Of a DNA stretch of 64,000 bases, positions 8,277-17,208 are shown in pieces. The stretch is from NCBI RefSeq assembly GCF_009826895.1, contig NZ_WUMV01000009.1:343046-407045 (forward strand). Reading direction: 5' to 3'. The translations under genes were made by a program, and so were the position numbers. The notes under the pieces are model-generated. The model did no database searches. It was not told the origin of the DNA and saw nothing but the letters and a program-made list of their open reading frames with translations. Numbering within the stretch: the stretch's first letter is position 1; each line of letters starts with the position of its first letter. The stretch comes from Stappia sediminis. GTDB lineage: Bacteria > Pseudomonadota > Alphaproteobacteria > Rhizobiales > Stappiaceae.

Positions 8277-9962
8277 TCAGGCGGCTTCGAGAGCCTCCAC
8301 ACGCCCGCGGAGTTCGGCGATGCTGGTTTCGTGGGTTTGTTGGCCGGCGATCAGATGCGGCACGATGCGGTCGTACATCACGCCTTCCGGCGATCCGTCC
8401 GCGCCGAGGTGAACCAGCGAAGGAGCCGCCTCGAACACCTCTTCGGCGATAAGGCCGAAGTGCCGGCGCTTCGGGTCGTCGCCCTCGCAGGTCGAAAGGT
8501 AGGAGACCGGGCGAAGGGCCTTCAGCACGTCGCGCTCGGGAGCAGTCATCTCCCGAATATCGTCCTTGTATTTCGCGGACGATGTGGAACGCCGCAGCAG
8601 GCCGTCGGACGCGACATTGACATTGGCGGCGGAAGCCGTGGTCATGGTGTAAACGCCGCCGGCCGTCAGGCTGCCGTTGCTGCCCAGCGTCAAACGAGCG
8701 GCTCCGCCCGCGCTCAGGATCATGTCGTCGCCAAGCGCCTCGATGAGGACCTGGAACGGGCCGGTCGTCGAAACGTCGGAAAGCGCAAGCCCGCACCGTC
8801 CGTCGGTCGACTCCAGGCTCAGGACGATGTTTGTCGTTCCGCCGGATATACCAACGGTGCCATTCACGCTCAAAGTGTCGGATGGGCTCGTCGTCGCGAT
8901 GCCGACATTGCCGCTCGCGTCGATTATCATGCGCGGCAAGATCGTCGTGCCGACCGCGGCCCCACCCCGGAACCAGATTGCACCGTCCGGGTACAGGTCG
9001 ATGCCGCTCGCCGTGTCGGTGATGCCCGCAACACCCAAAAAGGTGAATGAGCCGGCGTTGTTCCGGTGCCCGTTCGAAAACAGGCTCGTCGCGAACGAGC
9101 CGTTCGTTCCCAAAAATCCCTTGTTGAAAAACAGCGCCGCGTTGCCGCCGGAGCCCCAGAAGTCGGCCGGCGTATTGTCTCCTCCGATCGCAATGCCCTG
9201 CTCGGTCCAGATCTCGGACATCCGCGCCGTGCCGTTGACGTGAAGCCGCTCCAGCGGCGAAGACGTGCCGATGCCGAAATAGCCCTCGGCGGAGACGCGC
9301 GCACGCTCCGAACCGTCGAGCGTAAACCTCAGCGTGTGGGACACGGGATCGAGCGTCAGGACGTCGTCAAAGGTCGCCCCATCGGCCGACGCCTTCAGTT
9401 CCAGCGCGTCCGAGCCGGCAAGCCCCACCTCGCCGCGGCCGGAATAGCCGGTCTGGAAGAGAAGCGAGGCCGTGTTGCCGACCGCCGCCTTGTTGATGAC
9501 GAAACGCATGTCGCCCGTTCCGGGTGTCACGTCGTCATGGCTGAAGAGCACGGCATCGGATTTGACCGCAAGCCTGTTCGTCGCGTCGGCAACCGTGTTG
9601 ATGCCAAGCAGCGGTTGCGTTCCGCCGCCCGCGAAGTCGGTCCAATCGGCGCCGTCCCAGATCGCGAGTTTGGCCGTCGCCTGGTCGAAGGCCCGCCAGC
9701 CGACCTCGGGCGAAAAGAAACGCCACTGGCCGTTGACGAAGGCCGCGATCTCGTTTTCGTGGCTCGACCAGATGCCGGTCGCCGGGTTTGCGGGAATGTA
9801 TTTTTCGCCCTCGCCCGGCTCGATGGGCGGATCGGTCACTGCCCGCGAAGCCACGACGAGGTTCATCGCCGCGTCGATGACGCGAAGCGCCTCGTTGACG
9901 GTTACGTGCTTTTGCGCCTGGGCTGCGGCAAGTTCGGGTATCGAAAACGATCGCGTGGTCAT
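8277..9962 (-). CDS. Phage/GTA-like tail fibre: DUF2793 N-terminus with C-terminal S74 chaperone domain
   Basis: A 561-aa fibre protein. The N-terminal 110 residues are a DUF2793-type domain (FSIPELAAAQAQKHVTVNEAL, then WRFFSPEVGWRAFD and WDGADWTDFA). This domain occurs in prophage fibres and, to my knowledge, in the tail fibre of the Rhodobacter gene transfer agent. The middle is a Gly/Ser/Thr-rich repetitive beta shaft with repeated GNVGIATTSP- and GIGTSSPLERL-like units. The last 105 residues are a peptidase S74 intramolecular chaperone with a Ser...Lys spacing compatible with the self-cleaving dyad in TSSAKYKDDI, the HFGLIAEEV motif and a final coiled coil. No head, portal or terminase genes are nearby, so the locus is isolated. 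Confidence 0.85.
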   Translation of the reverse strand: MTTRSFSIPELAAAQAQKHVTVNEALRVIDAAMNLVVASRAVTDPPIEPGEGEKYIPANPATGIWSSHENEIAAFVNGQWRFFSPEVGWRAFDQATAKLAIWDGADWTDFAGGGTQPLLGINTVADATNRLAVKSDAVLFSHDDVTPGTGDMRFVINKAAVGNTASLLFQTGYSGRGEVGLAGSDALELKASADGATFDDVLTLDPVSHTLRFTLDGSERARVSAEGYFGIGTSSPLERLHVNGTARMSEIWTEQGIAIGGDNTPADFWGSGGNAALFFNKGFLGTNGSFATSLFSNGHRNNAGSFTFLGVAGITDTASGIDLYPDGAIWFRGGAAVGTTILPRMIIDASGNVGIATTSPSDTLSVNGTVGISGGTTNIVLSLESTDGRCGLALSDVSTTGPFQVLIEALGDDMILSAGGAARLTLGSNGSLTAGGVYTMTTASAANVNVASDGLLRRSTSSAKYKDDIREMTAPERDVLKALRPVSYLSTCEGDDPKRRHFGLIAEEVFEAAPSLVHLGADGSPEGVMYDRIVPHLIAGQQTHETSIAELRGRVEALEAA

Positions 9963-10339
9963 CCGTCCCTCTCCGTGAAGATCAGGTACGAGAATAGGGC
10001 CACGCGGAGTGGACGGGGATAATTTTCCTATTTCAAGCGAGCGGCGAACAACCCGCCAAGCGGCGCCGGCCTCCTCGCGCGAGACTTATCCCCGTTTCCC
10101 CGAAAATTTTATCCCCGCCGGGTGGTGAATTTGCGTCGATTCGGCTGACGCCTCGAAGGAACCAAAAGGAATTGAAGCCGGCCGCCGAATAACCTTTTTC
10201 GGCCCCTGTCGATTTCTCTTCGCGGATTCGTGCATGCCGTCGGCGGCTCGACAAGGGCAAGGGCGAGACCCTGCCCTCACAGGACTCTCACAGGGCATCT
10301 GGCAAAGGTTTAGCAACAATGGCCAAGTCATTGAAAAAA
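9963..10339. other. 377-bp intergenic region without a gene
   Basis: Lies between the tail-fibre start and tRNA-Pro. No ORF with coding character is seen on either strand. It should hold the promoter of the tail-fibre gene, but I cannot point to a convincing -35/-10 pair. Confidence 0.5.
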
Positions 10340-10416
10340 TGGTCGGGGCAGCAAGATTCGAACTTGCGACCCTCTGCTCCCAAAGCAGATGCGCTACCAG
10401 GCTGCGCTATACCCCG
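10340..10416 (-). tRNA. tRNA-Pro (anticodon TGG)
   Basis: The reverse complement gives a complete 77-nt tRNA with acceptor CGGGGTA/TGCCCCG (one U-G pair), D-arm GCGCAGCCTGGTAGCGC, anticodon loop TTTGGGA giving TGG, T-loop TTCGAAT, discriminator A and an encoded CCA. Confidence 0.97.
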
Positions 10417-10616
10417 AACATTGAGCTTCGCGATGTAGCGGGGTTTGTCCTGTCCCGTCAAGTGCGAAGCCTGAAGGAAGACGTCGATGCCATGGACTTG
10501 GCAAAAATATGCCGGCCGAATGATTGGCTTGCGTCCTTTTCGAGCAATCAATCACAGTGCGGCCGGCTCAAAAGGGCTACATCCGGCGATCAGCTCCTTA
10601 ATTATGGGTCCGTTAC

Positions 10617-11066
10617 CTAGCGCGTGGATCTGATCAGCATCCGGGCCAGTCTTTCGAAAATGCCGGGCCCTGTCGGCTGGCTGATCGTCGCGCGCACGCA
10701 GCGCGCAGCCGTTTCCGCCGACATCGATGCGCCGAAGTGGCAGTAGCAGACGATACCGTGCAGTTGCCAGTCGTCCAGATTGAAGAACTCTTTGGCATCG
10801 CCGTAGGTATCGCTTTTCAGGCCTTGCCGGCGCAGAACCGGATCTTCGAATGCAACCGAAATCGCGGAACCTGACGCTCGCATTCCGTGGCGCACGTCTG
10901 GCGGTTCGTATTCGGTGCCTCGCAGCGTCGCCAGTCTTCTGTCTGGCGCCCGCTCCAGCAACTTGGCCCAACGCTCCAGGCGCTCGTTGCGGGAAAGTTC
11001 GCCCGTCTGCGGATCGGCACGGACTGTGGACACGACCTTCAGGTCGTCGAGTGAAGTATGCTTCAT
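10617..11066 (-). CDS. Conserved hypothetical protein (149 aa)
   Basis: A cytoplasmic 149-aa protein with no recognised domain, signal peptide or membrane segment. An AAGGAGG six bases upstream of the ATG makes the start firm. The sequence includes GELSRNERLERWAKLLER, a region around LATLRGTEYEPPDVRHGMRA, a Cys/His-containing stretch IVCYCHFGASMSAETAARCV and a basic C-terminus. The CYCHFG...ARC pattern could bind metal, but it does not match a known motif, so I do not press it. The gene stands alone between tRNA-Pro and the DUF192 gene; several neighbours here are small stand-alone genes. Confidence 0.75.
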   Translation of the reverse strand: MKHTSLDDLKVVSTVRADPQTGELSRNERLERWAKLLERAPDRRLATLRGTEYEPPDVRHGMRASGSAISVAFEDPVLRRQGLKSDTYGDAKEFFNLDDWQLHGIVCYCHFGASMSAETAARCVRATISQPTGPGIFERLARMLIRSTR

Positions 11067-11236
11067 AGCCGCCTCCTTCGAGGTTGCTGACTATTCCGCC
11101 CCCTTCTTTGCATGCACCCGAAACAAGCCTGACACCGACTTGCGATCAAGTCACGCCCAATTCCTGCTTCAGAGGCTGATTTGATAATCGAGACGCCCTC
11201 CGGTGCGAAGGTTTCTCGGCTTTCAATCCGGCGACA

Positions 11237-11731
11237 TCAGTCGCCGGCGGTATTAATTGTCGGGCTTTTCAGCAGGTCGCCTTCGTCGATGCCGAGCCTG
11301 TCCGACGTGCCCGAAGGCACCTCGAGCACGAAACGGGTCGGCGCATTGGAAGGCACGACAGCAAGCGAGAGAGGCGTCGTATCTTTCGCGATGCGAACGA
11401 TTACTCCAGCTGAATCCGCGAAGATCATGTCCAGCGGGACATAAGTGTTCTTCATCCAGAAGAAAACCGGGCGCTCTTCGCCGAAATCGAACAGCATTCC
11501 CGCGTCATCGGCAAGCGTTTTGCGGAACATCAGCCCCTGCCCGCGCGCCTCCGGAGTGTTGGCGATCTCGACTTCGAACCTGTGGCTGCTTCCCCGAGCG
11601 GTTTCGACGATAAGGGTTTCCCGTGCCAAATCCGCTGCGGCCGGACCGAAGATCACGAAGATTGTCAAAGCCGCCAGAACCAATTTCAGGCGGGTAGTGC
11701 GGTATATCGATATCAAGGTCGAAGGCGTCAT
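11237..11731 (-). CDS. DUF192-family exported protein
   Basis: A 164-aa protein of the DUF192 family. An N-terminal hydrophobic segment (LKLVLAALTIFVIFGPAAA, about 15-34) is a signal peptide or anchor, so the mature domain is probably periplasmic. Family hallmarks follow: FEVEIANTPEARGQGLMFR, the FFWMKNTYVPLDMIF core (about 90-105) and FVLEVPSG. The function of the family is not established. Its start region offers only the ATG at the 5' end of the frame before the signal peptide. Transcribed alone, upstream of an AT-rich interval at 11890-11930. Confidence 0.88.
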   Translation of the reverse strand: MTPSTLISIYRTTRLKLVLAALTIFVIFGPAAADLARETLIVETARGSSHRFEVEIANTPEARGQGLMFRKTLADDAGMLFDFGEERPVFFWMKNTYVPLDMIFADSAGVIVRIAKDTTPLSLAVVPSNAPTRFVLEVPSGTSDRLGIDEGDLLKSPTINTAGD

Positions 11732-11929
11732 GCGTCACCAGTGTCTGAATGTTCCGGTCCAGACTTGGCCGTCCGCTGCCGTTCGTCAAGGCGGATTGCA
11801 AGCCGAAAGGACATTCGCCAGGCGAAACTTTCGAGAAGCAGGACACCTCGTCAGCGGCAGGCGCGTCCCGTCTATCTACCGGGCGCAAAGATAAATTATA
11901 ACAATACTTTAGTGGTCGAGATGCAGACT

Positions 11930-12511
11930 TCAATGAGATGAGGGAATATGCGCGCCGTCACCTGCCGGCCGGATTTCAGCCGCCATCCGCCCTTTCGGGC
12001 CGTTACCGAACCTGACGAGCACGGTTTGTCCCGGCCGCAATTCGGTAATTCCGAACCGCCGGAGCGTTTCCATATGGACGAAGATGTCTTCCGTTCCCTC
12101 CCCCTGAGTGAGGAAGCCGAAACCCTTGACCCGATTGAACCACTTGACTTCCGCCCGCTCCAACCCACTTTCAGGTGTGACCTGGACGTGGGTTCTGGAA
12201 GGAGGAAGCTGCGAAGGATGGACTGCCGTGGATTCATCCATCGACAGGATGCGGAACGCCTGCAGGCCGCGCGAACGCTCAACCACTTCGCAGACGACGC
12301 GCGCACCTTCGTAAGCGGTCTGAAATCCATCCTGCCTGAGACAGGTCACATGGAGCAATATATCTCCGACGCCATTATCGGGAACGATGAAGCCGTAACC
12401 TTTGGCGACATCGAACCATTTGATGGCGCCCGCAACTACAGAGACGTCAAGCGAAGGATCTTCTCCCGAAACGTCAATGGGACGCGGCTGAGTTGCTGTT
12501 TTCGCCCCCAT
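11930..12511 (-). CDS. Double cold-shock-domain protein
   Basis: A 193-aa protein with two complete cold-shock (CspA-like) domains separated by an acidic, proline-containing linker. Domain 1 spans about 27-95 (GAIKWFDVAKGYGFIVPDNG, DILLHVTCL) and domain 2 about 117-180 (VKWFNRVKGFGFLTQGEG, DIFVHMETL). Both keep the RNP1-like KGYGFI/KGFGFL and RNP2-like ILLHV/IFVHM strands that bind single-stranded nucleic acid. Double-CSD proteins of this length are typical of Rhizobiales and related alphaproteobacteria. GGAGACAGGG precedes the ATG. It probably acts as an RNA chaperone or post-transcriptional regulator in the cytoplasm. Confidence 0.93.
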   Translation of the reverse strand: MGAKTATQPRPIDVSGEDPSLDVSVVAGAIKWFDVAKGYGFIVPDNGVGDILLHVTCLRQDGFQTAYEGARVVCEVVERSRGLQAFRILSMDESTAVHPSQLPPSRTHVQVTPESGLERAEVKWFNRVKGFGFLTQGEGTEDIFVHMETLRRFGITELRPGQTVLVRFGNGPKGRMAAEIRPAGDGAHIPSSH

Positions 12512-12677
12512 GATACCCTGTCTCCGTCGTCTTGACCGCCACGATGTACTTAGAACGGTGAATCAATCCGCTTTCGACCGATTCCCTATAATAAGCATAA
12601 CACTCCATGGCGGCGTCTACAGACATAATTTTTACAGTCGTTGAAAACTTTCCGTTTTCGTCGCGACTATTGTGACC

Positions 12678-13433
12678 TCAAATCAGCGATTCGCAAACCT
12701 CCGCGATGGAAGTTCGAATTACGACGTCGGCAAGATCATCTATCGGAGTTGCCTCGCGATTTACGATAATGAGGCGCGCTCCCGCCCGTTTGGCGAGGAT
12801 CGGCAGGCTCGCCGCCGGTTGAACCTGCAAGGACGATCCAAGAACCACGAAAAGATCACAGGATTCTGTCTCTTCTGCGGCACGGGCCAACTCCGCCTCC
12901 GGCATCGCCTGACCGAAACTGACCACCGCAGCCTTGACCAAGCCGCCACAGTCCGCACACCGCGGCGCACACCCGGCCGCGAATGTCGATCGCAAATCGT
13001 CAAATTCATGGCGCCGGCCGCAGTCAAGGCAGGCGGCATATGTTCCGTTGCCATGCAGCTCGACGAGATTTTCATGCGACAGCCCCGCTTTATGATGCAG
13101 ACCATCGATATTCTGAGTGATTACGAGTGAAAATCTCTTTTCCCGAACCAATCTCGTCAGAACAATATGACCGGCGTTCGGCTCGGCATTGCGGATCGTA
13201 TCGATCATATCGAAACGCCGGCGCCAGTCCTCAAGCCTCACCTCCTCGGATTCCAGAAACTCGTCGAATTCGATCGGTCGGTAATGCTCCCATATCCCTC
13301 CAGGGGAGCGAAAGTCGGGAATACCCGAATCCGTCGAGATTCCTGCCCCTGTAAAGCCGACACCTCTCCGCGCGCGCTCCACGCAGGCGCGGAGCAGGTC
13401 AGATGCCTCATTGATGTTTGTGATCGCCGCCAT
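12678..13433 (-). CDS. cobB: NAD-dependent protein deacylase, sirtuin family (CobB-like)
   Basis: A 251-aa Sir2 protein that removes acyl groups from protein lysines using NAD+. Visible motifs are GAGIS and [12 protein letters not shown] (NAD binding), [13 protein letters not shown], the catalytic His in [15 protein letters not shown], and a four-cysteine zinc site CLDC...CADC. The C-terminal [13 protein letters not shown] and [11 protein letters not shown] complete the Rossmann fold. I chose the ATG with complement at 13431-13433, 11 codons inside the open frame, because the upstream extension would need a GTG and adds nothing conserved. Divergent from the glyoxalase I gene with about 50 bp between starts. 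Confidence 0.92.
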   Translation of the reverse strand: MAAITNINEASDLLRACVERARRGVGFTGAGISTDSGIPDFRSPGGIWEHYRPIEFDEFLESEEVRLEDWRRRFDMIDTIRNAEPNAGHIVLTRLVREKRFSLVITQNIDGLHHKAGLSHENLVELHGNGTYAACLDCGRRHEFDDLRSTFAAGCAPRCADCGGLVKAAVVSFGQAMPEAELARAAEETESCDLFVVLGSSLQVQPAASLPILAKRAGARLIIVNREATPIDDLADVVIRTSIAEVCESLI

Positions 13434-13486
13434 ATTGTGAACCCCGAACCGGATTTCAATTTCCACTCAAAGCAATGAGGAAAACC

Positions 13487-13927
13487 ATGCGCTATCTCCA
13501 TACAATGGTCCGTGTGAAGGACATTGACGAATCTCTCGACTTTTATTGCAACAAACTCGGCCTTACCGAGGTCCGGCGAACTGAAAGCGAAGCCGGACGG
13601 TTTACGCTGATTTTCCTGGCCGCTCCGGAAGACAAGGCAGCAGCGCTGGAAAACAAGGCGCCGCTTGTGGAACTCACCTATAACTGGGACACGGAAGACT
13701 ATCAGGGCGGGCGTAATTTCGGCCACCTCGCCTATGAGTGCGACAACATCTACGAGCTTTGCGAGTCTCTGCAAAACGCGGGCGTTACGATAAACCGCCC
13801 GCCGCGTGACGGGCGCATGGCATTCGTTCGCTCCCCGGACGGTATCTCCATCGAACTCCTGCAGAAGGGCGAGGCGCTGCCGAAACAGGAACCATGGGCG
13901 TCCATGGAAAACACGGGCAGCTGGTAA
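13487..13927 (+). CDS. gloA: Lactoylglutathione lyase (glyoxalase I)
   Basis: Converts the methylglyoxal-glutathione hemithioacetal to S-lactoylglutathione in the cytoplasm. The 146-aa sequence begins [20 protein letters not shown] and carries the metal ligands His (HTMVRV), Glu (VELTYNW), His (FGHLAY) and Glu (SIELLQKG). The glutathione-contact pattern [10 protein letters not shown] is also present. TGAGGAAA directly before 13487 favours this start over the ATG at 13475. The length and motif set match the Ni2+-type bacterial GloA. A strong hairpin follows the stop codon. Confidence 0.96.
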   Translation: MRYLHTMVRVKDIDESLDFYCNKLGLTEVRRTESEAGRFTLIFLAAPEDKAAALENKAPLVELTYNWDTEDYQGGRNFGHLAYECDNIYELCESLQNAGVTINRPPRDGRMAFVRSPDGISIELLQKGEALPKQEPWASMENTGSW

Positions 13928-13948
13928 GGCCTCCTGAATATGACGCGC

Positions 13949-13975
13949 GCGCGGCACCCCACACCGGTGCCGCGC
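13949..13975. terminator. Hairpin downstream of gloA
   Basis: A perfect 10-bp stem, GCGCGGCACC paired with GGTGCCGCGC around a 7-base loop, 21 bases past the gloA stop. There is no clear U-tract, so it is a terminator-like hairpin and may need Rho or only protect the mRNA end. Confidence 0.5.
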
Positions 13976-14073
13976 CTGCCAAACTCAAGCCTGTGGATAT
14001 AACTACGATTTCCCCCTTGCCCGCCTGCGCAAACATCCCTATAACGCGCCCACGTCGCAACGACGTCGACCGC

Positions 14074-14149
14074 GCGCCCATCGTCTAGCGGTCTAGGACG
14101 CCGCCCTTTCACGGCGGAAACAGGGGTTCGAGTCCCCTTGGGCGTGCCA
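14074..14149 (+). tRNA. tRNA-Glu (anticodon TTC)
   Basis: A complete 76-nt cloverleaf with acceptor GCGCCCA/TGGGCGT, anticodon stem CCGCC/GGCGG around CTTTCAC (TTC), T-loop TTCGAGT, discriminator G and an encoded CCA at 14147-14149. Confidence 0.97.
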
Positions 14150-14317
14150 ATTTTTTCAATTATATTCAATCACTTATGCCTGTAATATCCCTATTCCATA
14201 GAATATCCGGCCAATATACACTTGCGAACGGCAGCAAAAACGGCCGCTCGTTTCGTCGGTTGTTATGGTTTTGCTAAATGTAATACCCCTCGGTCTGCGG
14301 CGGATTTCCGGTTTTCT

Positions 14318-14793
14318 CTAGGGTCTGTTGAGAATCAGGTTTCGAGCCCCCGGGTCTTGCCTCTGGCAAGCCCGAGGACAGGCTCTGCGCGTGACGGATT
14401 TCGGATCTGAACAGGCCAAGAGACCGCCGTGGTGTATTCCACCACAAGGGCTCTTCAACGGTGAGGCCTCGTTTATCGGGCTTGCCCGACGAAACGTCCG
14501 GTGGACGTTTCGCGAGCCGAACGCCCGAAGGGCAAGGGCCGAAATTCGCCGCGTCCACGGAGCAACCTGCGCCTGGAAGGCGCAGACATGTTGCTCCGCT
14601 ATAAATTTACGATCAACTTCTCGAACCGAAATCGGGATGATTTCGGTTCGGCTGATTCGGGATATGGCGAAAATCGCCCATCTTTGCGTCGCAGGACCTT
14701 GAAAGGGGGCGATCCTTCCTGCGGCCCTGCTTCTGAAGCTGAACGATTTTCGCTTATACCACGCTCCAAATCCTGAATCTCAACAGACCCTAG
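14318..14793. mobile_element. MITE-like element, 476 bp, with 22-bp near-perfect terminal inverted repeats
   Basis: The left end begins CTAGGGTCTGTTGAGA and the right end is its inverse complement; over 22 bp the arms differ at only one position, and both outer edges are CTAG. No transposase frame lies inside. The interior is packed with smaller palindromes, for example GGAGCAAC...GTTGCTCC enclosing CTGCGCC/GGCGCAG near 14560-14600, and AACCGAAAT/ATTTCGGTT near 14627-14650. CTAG/TA-flanked ends are what I would expect from IS5-superfamily (IS427-like) movement; that link is inference. The rest of the gap (14150-14317 and 14794-15090) shows no gene. Confidence 0.75.
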
Positions 14794-15090
14794 ATTGTCT
14801 CCGGTATAAGTGCGCACATATTGAAACCTTGGTAGGCGGATGTGATTGTCGTCGCCTTGGCATTGGTCGATGACGACCTGGCACTGCCGTATTGTCGCTC
14901 GGCATCCGGATTGCAGGAATATCCAGAAAGATTAGACAGGCACACATCTTGAATGGAGCGTGACAGCAAAGGCAACCAGCCGGCATCACATTCAAATAAT
15001 TATTGTATTAAATATACCCTTCTGCTTTTCACATATTTTCAACTGACTCTGGGTCAATATTCCGCAAGTACCAATGCGGGATACCTGCGA

Positions 15091-15846
15091 ATGATCAAAA
15101 CAGCGCCTCGTTTACCCGTGTATTGCAACTTTCTTCGATCGAATCGGAGAAAAAGCAACGTAAGGGTATCCGGTTCGGTTGGGGTCGTCAGGCTCTTGCA
15201 GCTCGGCATTGCAGGGGCTTGGATTGCGGCCTGCAGTCCTGCTCACATGGCGGAAACGTCCGATCCCCCGAAGTTCGCGCTGACCTCCACCTCAAACATC
15301 TGCAAGGATAGCGTGGATCGCTATGTCGCAGCGTATTCCCGAATTCGGGCAACTGTGGTGACCAAAGACTGCAAAAGGACGCTGCTGCTCGACATTCGCG
15401 GCCGCGTAACAAAGGTCATGGCGCAAGAGGTAAAAGGGTTTGACGGCCTATTGCGCAAGCCCGGCGACAAGATTGTCTATTCCCTGAATTCACCGGGTGG
15501 CCACGTACTCGCGGGCGCCGATATAAGCGACACCATCCGCAATTCGAAGGCCGACACGCGCGTTGCAGGCGGCGCTTCTTGCGCATCAATCTGCGCACTA
15601 ATGTTTGCGGCCGGGAAAAATCGAGAAATATCGAAACGTTCGCGGATCGGATTTCACTCTTCGTATTATGGAAACTTCAAGCCGGACCGAGAAGTAAATC
15701 GACGCATCGCCTACTTGATGGGAACGCAAGGTGCAAGCGCTCCAGCCCTTCGAAAGCTTATCGACCAAACCAAACCCCGCGATATGACATGGATCGATGC
15801 TCAAGATGCATTGCGTCTCGGGCTCGCCACGAGAATCATGCGTTAG
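15091..15846 (+). CDS. ClpP/crotonase-fold lipoprotein (COG3904-like), putative periplasmic protein
   Basis: A 251-aa protein whose second half has the ClpP-class pattern: YSLNSPGGHV...GADI (about 130-145), a nucleophile-type motif AGGASCASICALMFAAGK (about 158-175) and a RIGFHSS strand. It resembles the poorly studied COG3904-type periplasmic proteins; protease activity is not demonstrated for them as far as I know. Upstream is a basic n-region, a hydrophobic stretch (VVRLLQLGIAGAWIAAC) and a lipobox-like IAAC, suggesting a lipoprotein. The ATG at 15091 is my choice, although its n-region is long; the open frame reaches back to 14953 through AT-rich, non-coding-looking sequence. It follows the MITE directly. 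Confidence 0.65.
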   Translation: MIKTAPRLPVYCNFLRSNRRKSNVRVSGSVGVVRLLQLGIAGAWIAACSPAHMAETSDPPKFALTSTSNICKDSVDRYVAAYSRIRATVVTKDCKRTLLLDIRGRVTKVMAQEVKGFDGLLRKPGDKIVYSLNSPGGHVLAGADISDTIRNSKADTRVAGGASCASICALMFAAGKNREISKRSRIGFHSSYYGNFKPDREVNRRIAYLMGTQGASAPALRKLIDQTKPRDMTWIDAQDALRLGLATRIMR

Positions 15847-16044
15847 ATCGCTCTCGCGGGTCATGAACATCTCCAGAATCAATACATAAAACATACCCTG
15901 TCAAAAAATCCGATCCGGATTAGGTGGGATATTCAATAGGACACAGTGACAATAGGACGTACTGACGATTTAACGGTTTGCGGCTCTGTCGTAATAATGC
16001 GCCGGATTTAGGGGCCGGACGAGGGATATGCTCAAGACATTGAT

Positions 16045-16099
16045 CCTGGAGCGATTTCTTGTCACGGAAGCGATCCCGCTTTCAGGACAAGCGCTCTAG
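16045..16099. repeat. REP-like palindromic repeat, copy 1
   Basis: Read on the minus strand, it begins CTAGAGCGCTTGTC and ends GATTTCTTG-complement/ATCGCTCC. It folds on itself through CTTGTC/GACAAG and GAAGCG/CGCTTTC. It overlaps the stop codon of the adjacent glycosyltransferase gene, and a clearly related copy lies at 31748-31800. The rest of 15847-16095 holds no gene. Confidence 0.6.
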
Positions 16100-17208
16100 G
16101 ATCGCTTGCCAAGCCCCAAAGGTCCCTCTTCCTTGATGACTTCGATCACCGCGGCAGAGAAACTTTCGGGATCATCGGCCACACGAAGTCGTGCACAAGG
16201 CTCGACACCCTCGGCGCCGACGCTTGTCGAGACAACTGGAAGGCCGCTTGCAAGAAGCTCCAGCGTCTTGATCTTTAGCCCGGCGCCCAATCTCAGCGGT
16301 ACGATGCCGATGCCGGCGCGGCGGAATACGTCGGCCGGATTTTCAATGAAGCCGGTCACCTCCACGTCTTGCCCCTCAAGACGGCGAATTGCCCCTGGCG
16401 GATCTATCCCCGCCACGATGAGCCGCACTTCGGGGCAGTGCAGCTTGATGCGCGGCAGGATCTCCGCAACGAAATAGAGCACGGCGTCGACATTCTCCGT
16501 GCGGCCCATATGCCCCCAGTAGAGCAAGCTGGCGGGTTCGACCGTCGAGGATGTTCTTTCCTGCGGCTGCACATATGATGCTATCTCAGGGTACCGGACG
16601 CTCACATCGCTTCGCCCCGAGATCGCCTCGATCAATGCCTTGTCCTTCCCGTTCAACGTCACAACTTCGCCCACGGATCGCAGCACTTTCTCTTCCCATC
16701 GTCGAATACGGAAGAGCTCGAAACGGGCAAAAAGCTTCCAGAGCCCCTGCGCATGTTCAAGCCGACGCTCATGAAGTTGTGTCAGAACGTCGTGGCATAC
16801 CAGCCGCGCTCGCGGCCATAGGTTGTGAGGCAGCGCCTCCATCGCTTGGGTAAACTCGACCTCGATCTTGGCGAAATCCCGTTCCGCGAGCACACATTGC
16901 ACATGCCTGCGTGCAGCATAGCGGCGCACGGAGGCAGCGAAGGGGAGCAATGGATGGAGAAGGCCTGCAATTATGCGACCTGTCCTCGTCAGTTTGAAGA
17001 CGCGGCTCCCAGGGGCGCCCCGTGCCACGTAACCGCCGGGGCGATGAGCCCAATCCAGTTCGTTCTCGAATGAAACGACCGAAACAAGATAGCCCTTTCG
17101 CTCCAGACCGGCGATGACGCTGGCGACGATCTTCGGCCCTGAAGAGACCGCCTCGGAAGACGGGTGGTAGGCGCTCAAGACGAGAACTGCGCGTTTTGCG
17201 GGGCTCAT
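16096..17208 (-). CDS. GT4-family glycosyltransferase
   Basis: A 370-aa GT-B enzyme that probably transfers a sugar from a nucleotide donor to the growing exopolysaccharide repeat unit on the cytoplasmic face. The N-terminal domain begins RAVLVLSAYHPSSEAVSSGPKIV. The C-terminal donor-binding domain carries LYWGHMGRTENVDAVLYF, LIVAGIDPP and the GT4 signature GIVPLRLGAGLKIKTLELLA with its E-x7-E-like glutamates before GLPVVST. I use the ATG at 17206-17208, which overlaps the upstream wzy-like stop by 4 bp (ATGA); a 70-codon upstream extension only reads through that gene. It is the last gene of the wzx-wzy-GT4 operon. Sugar specificity unknown. Confidence 0.9.
   Translation of the reverse strand: MSPAKRAVLVLSAYHPSSEAVSSGPKIVASVIAGLERKGYLVSVVSFENELDWAHRPGGYVARGAPGSRVFKLTRTGRIIAGLLHPLLPFAASVRRYAARRHVQCVLAERDFAKIEVEFTQAMEALPHNLWPRARLVCHDVLTQLHERRLEHAQGLWKLFARFELFRIRRWEEKVLRSVGEVVTLNGKDKALIEAISGRSDVSVRYPEIASYVQPQERTSSTVEPASLLYWGHMGRTENVDAVLYFVAEILPRIKLHCPEVRLIVAGIDPPGAIRRLEGQDVEVTGFIENPADVFRRAGIGIVPLRLGAGLKIKTLELLASGLPVVSTSVGAEGVEPCARLRVADDPESFSAAVIEVIKEEGPLGLGKRS

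Noticed and set aside
7818..9962. A prophage
   Set aside because: Only a fibre and one small gene; no integrase, terminase, portal, capsid or lysis genes, and no attachment-site duplication next to tRNA-Arg or tRNA-Pro.
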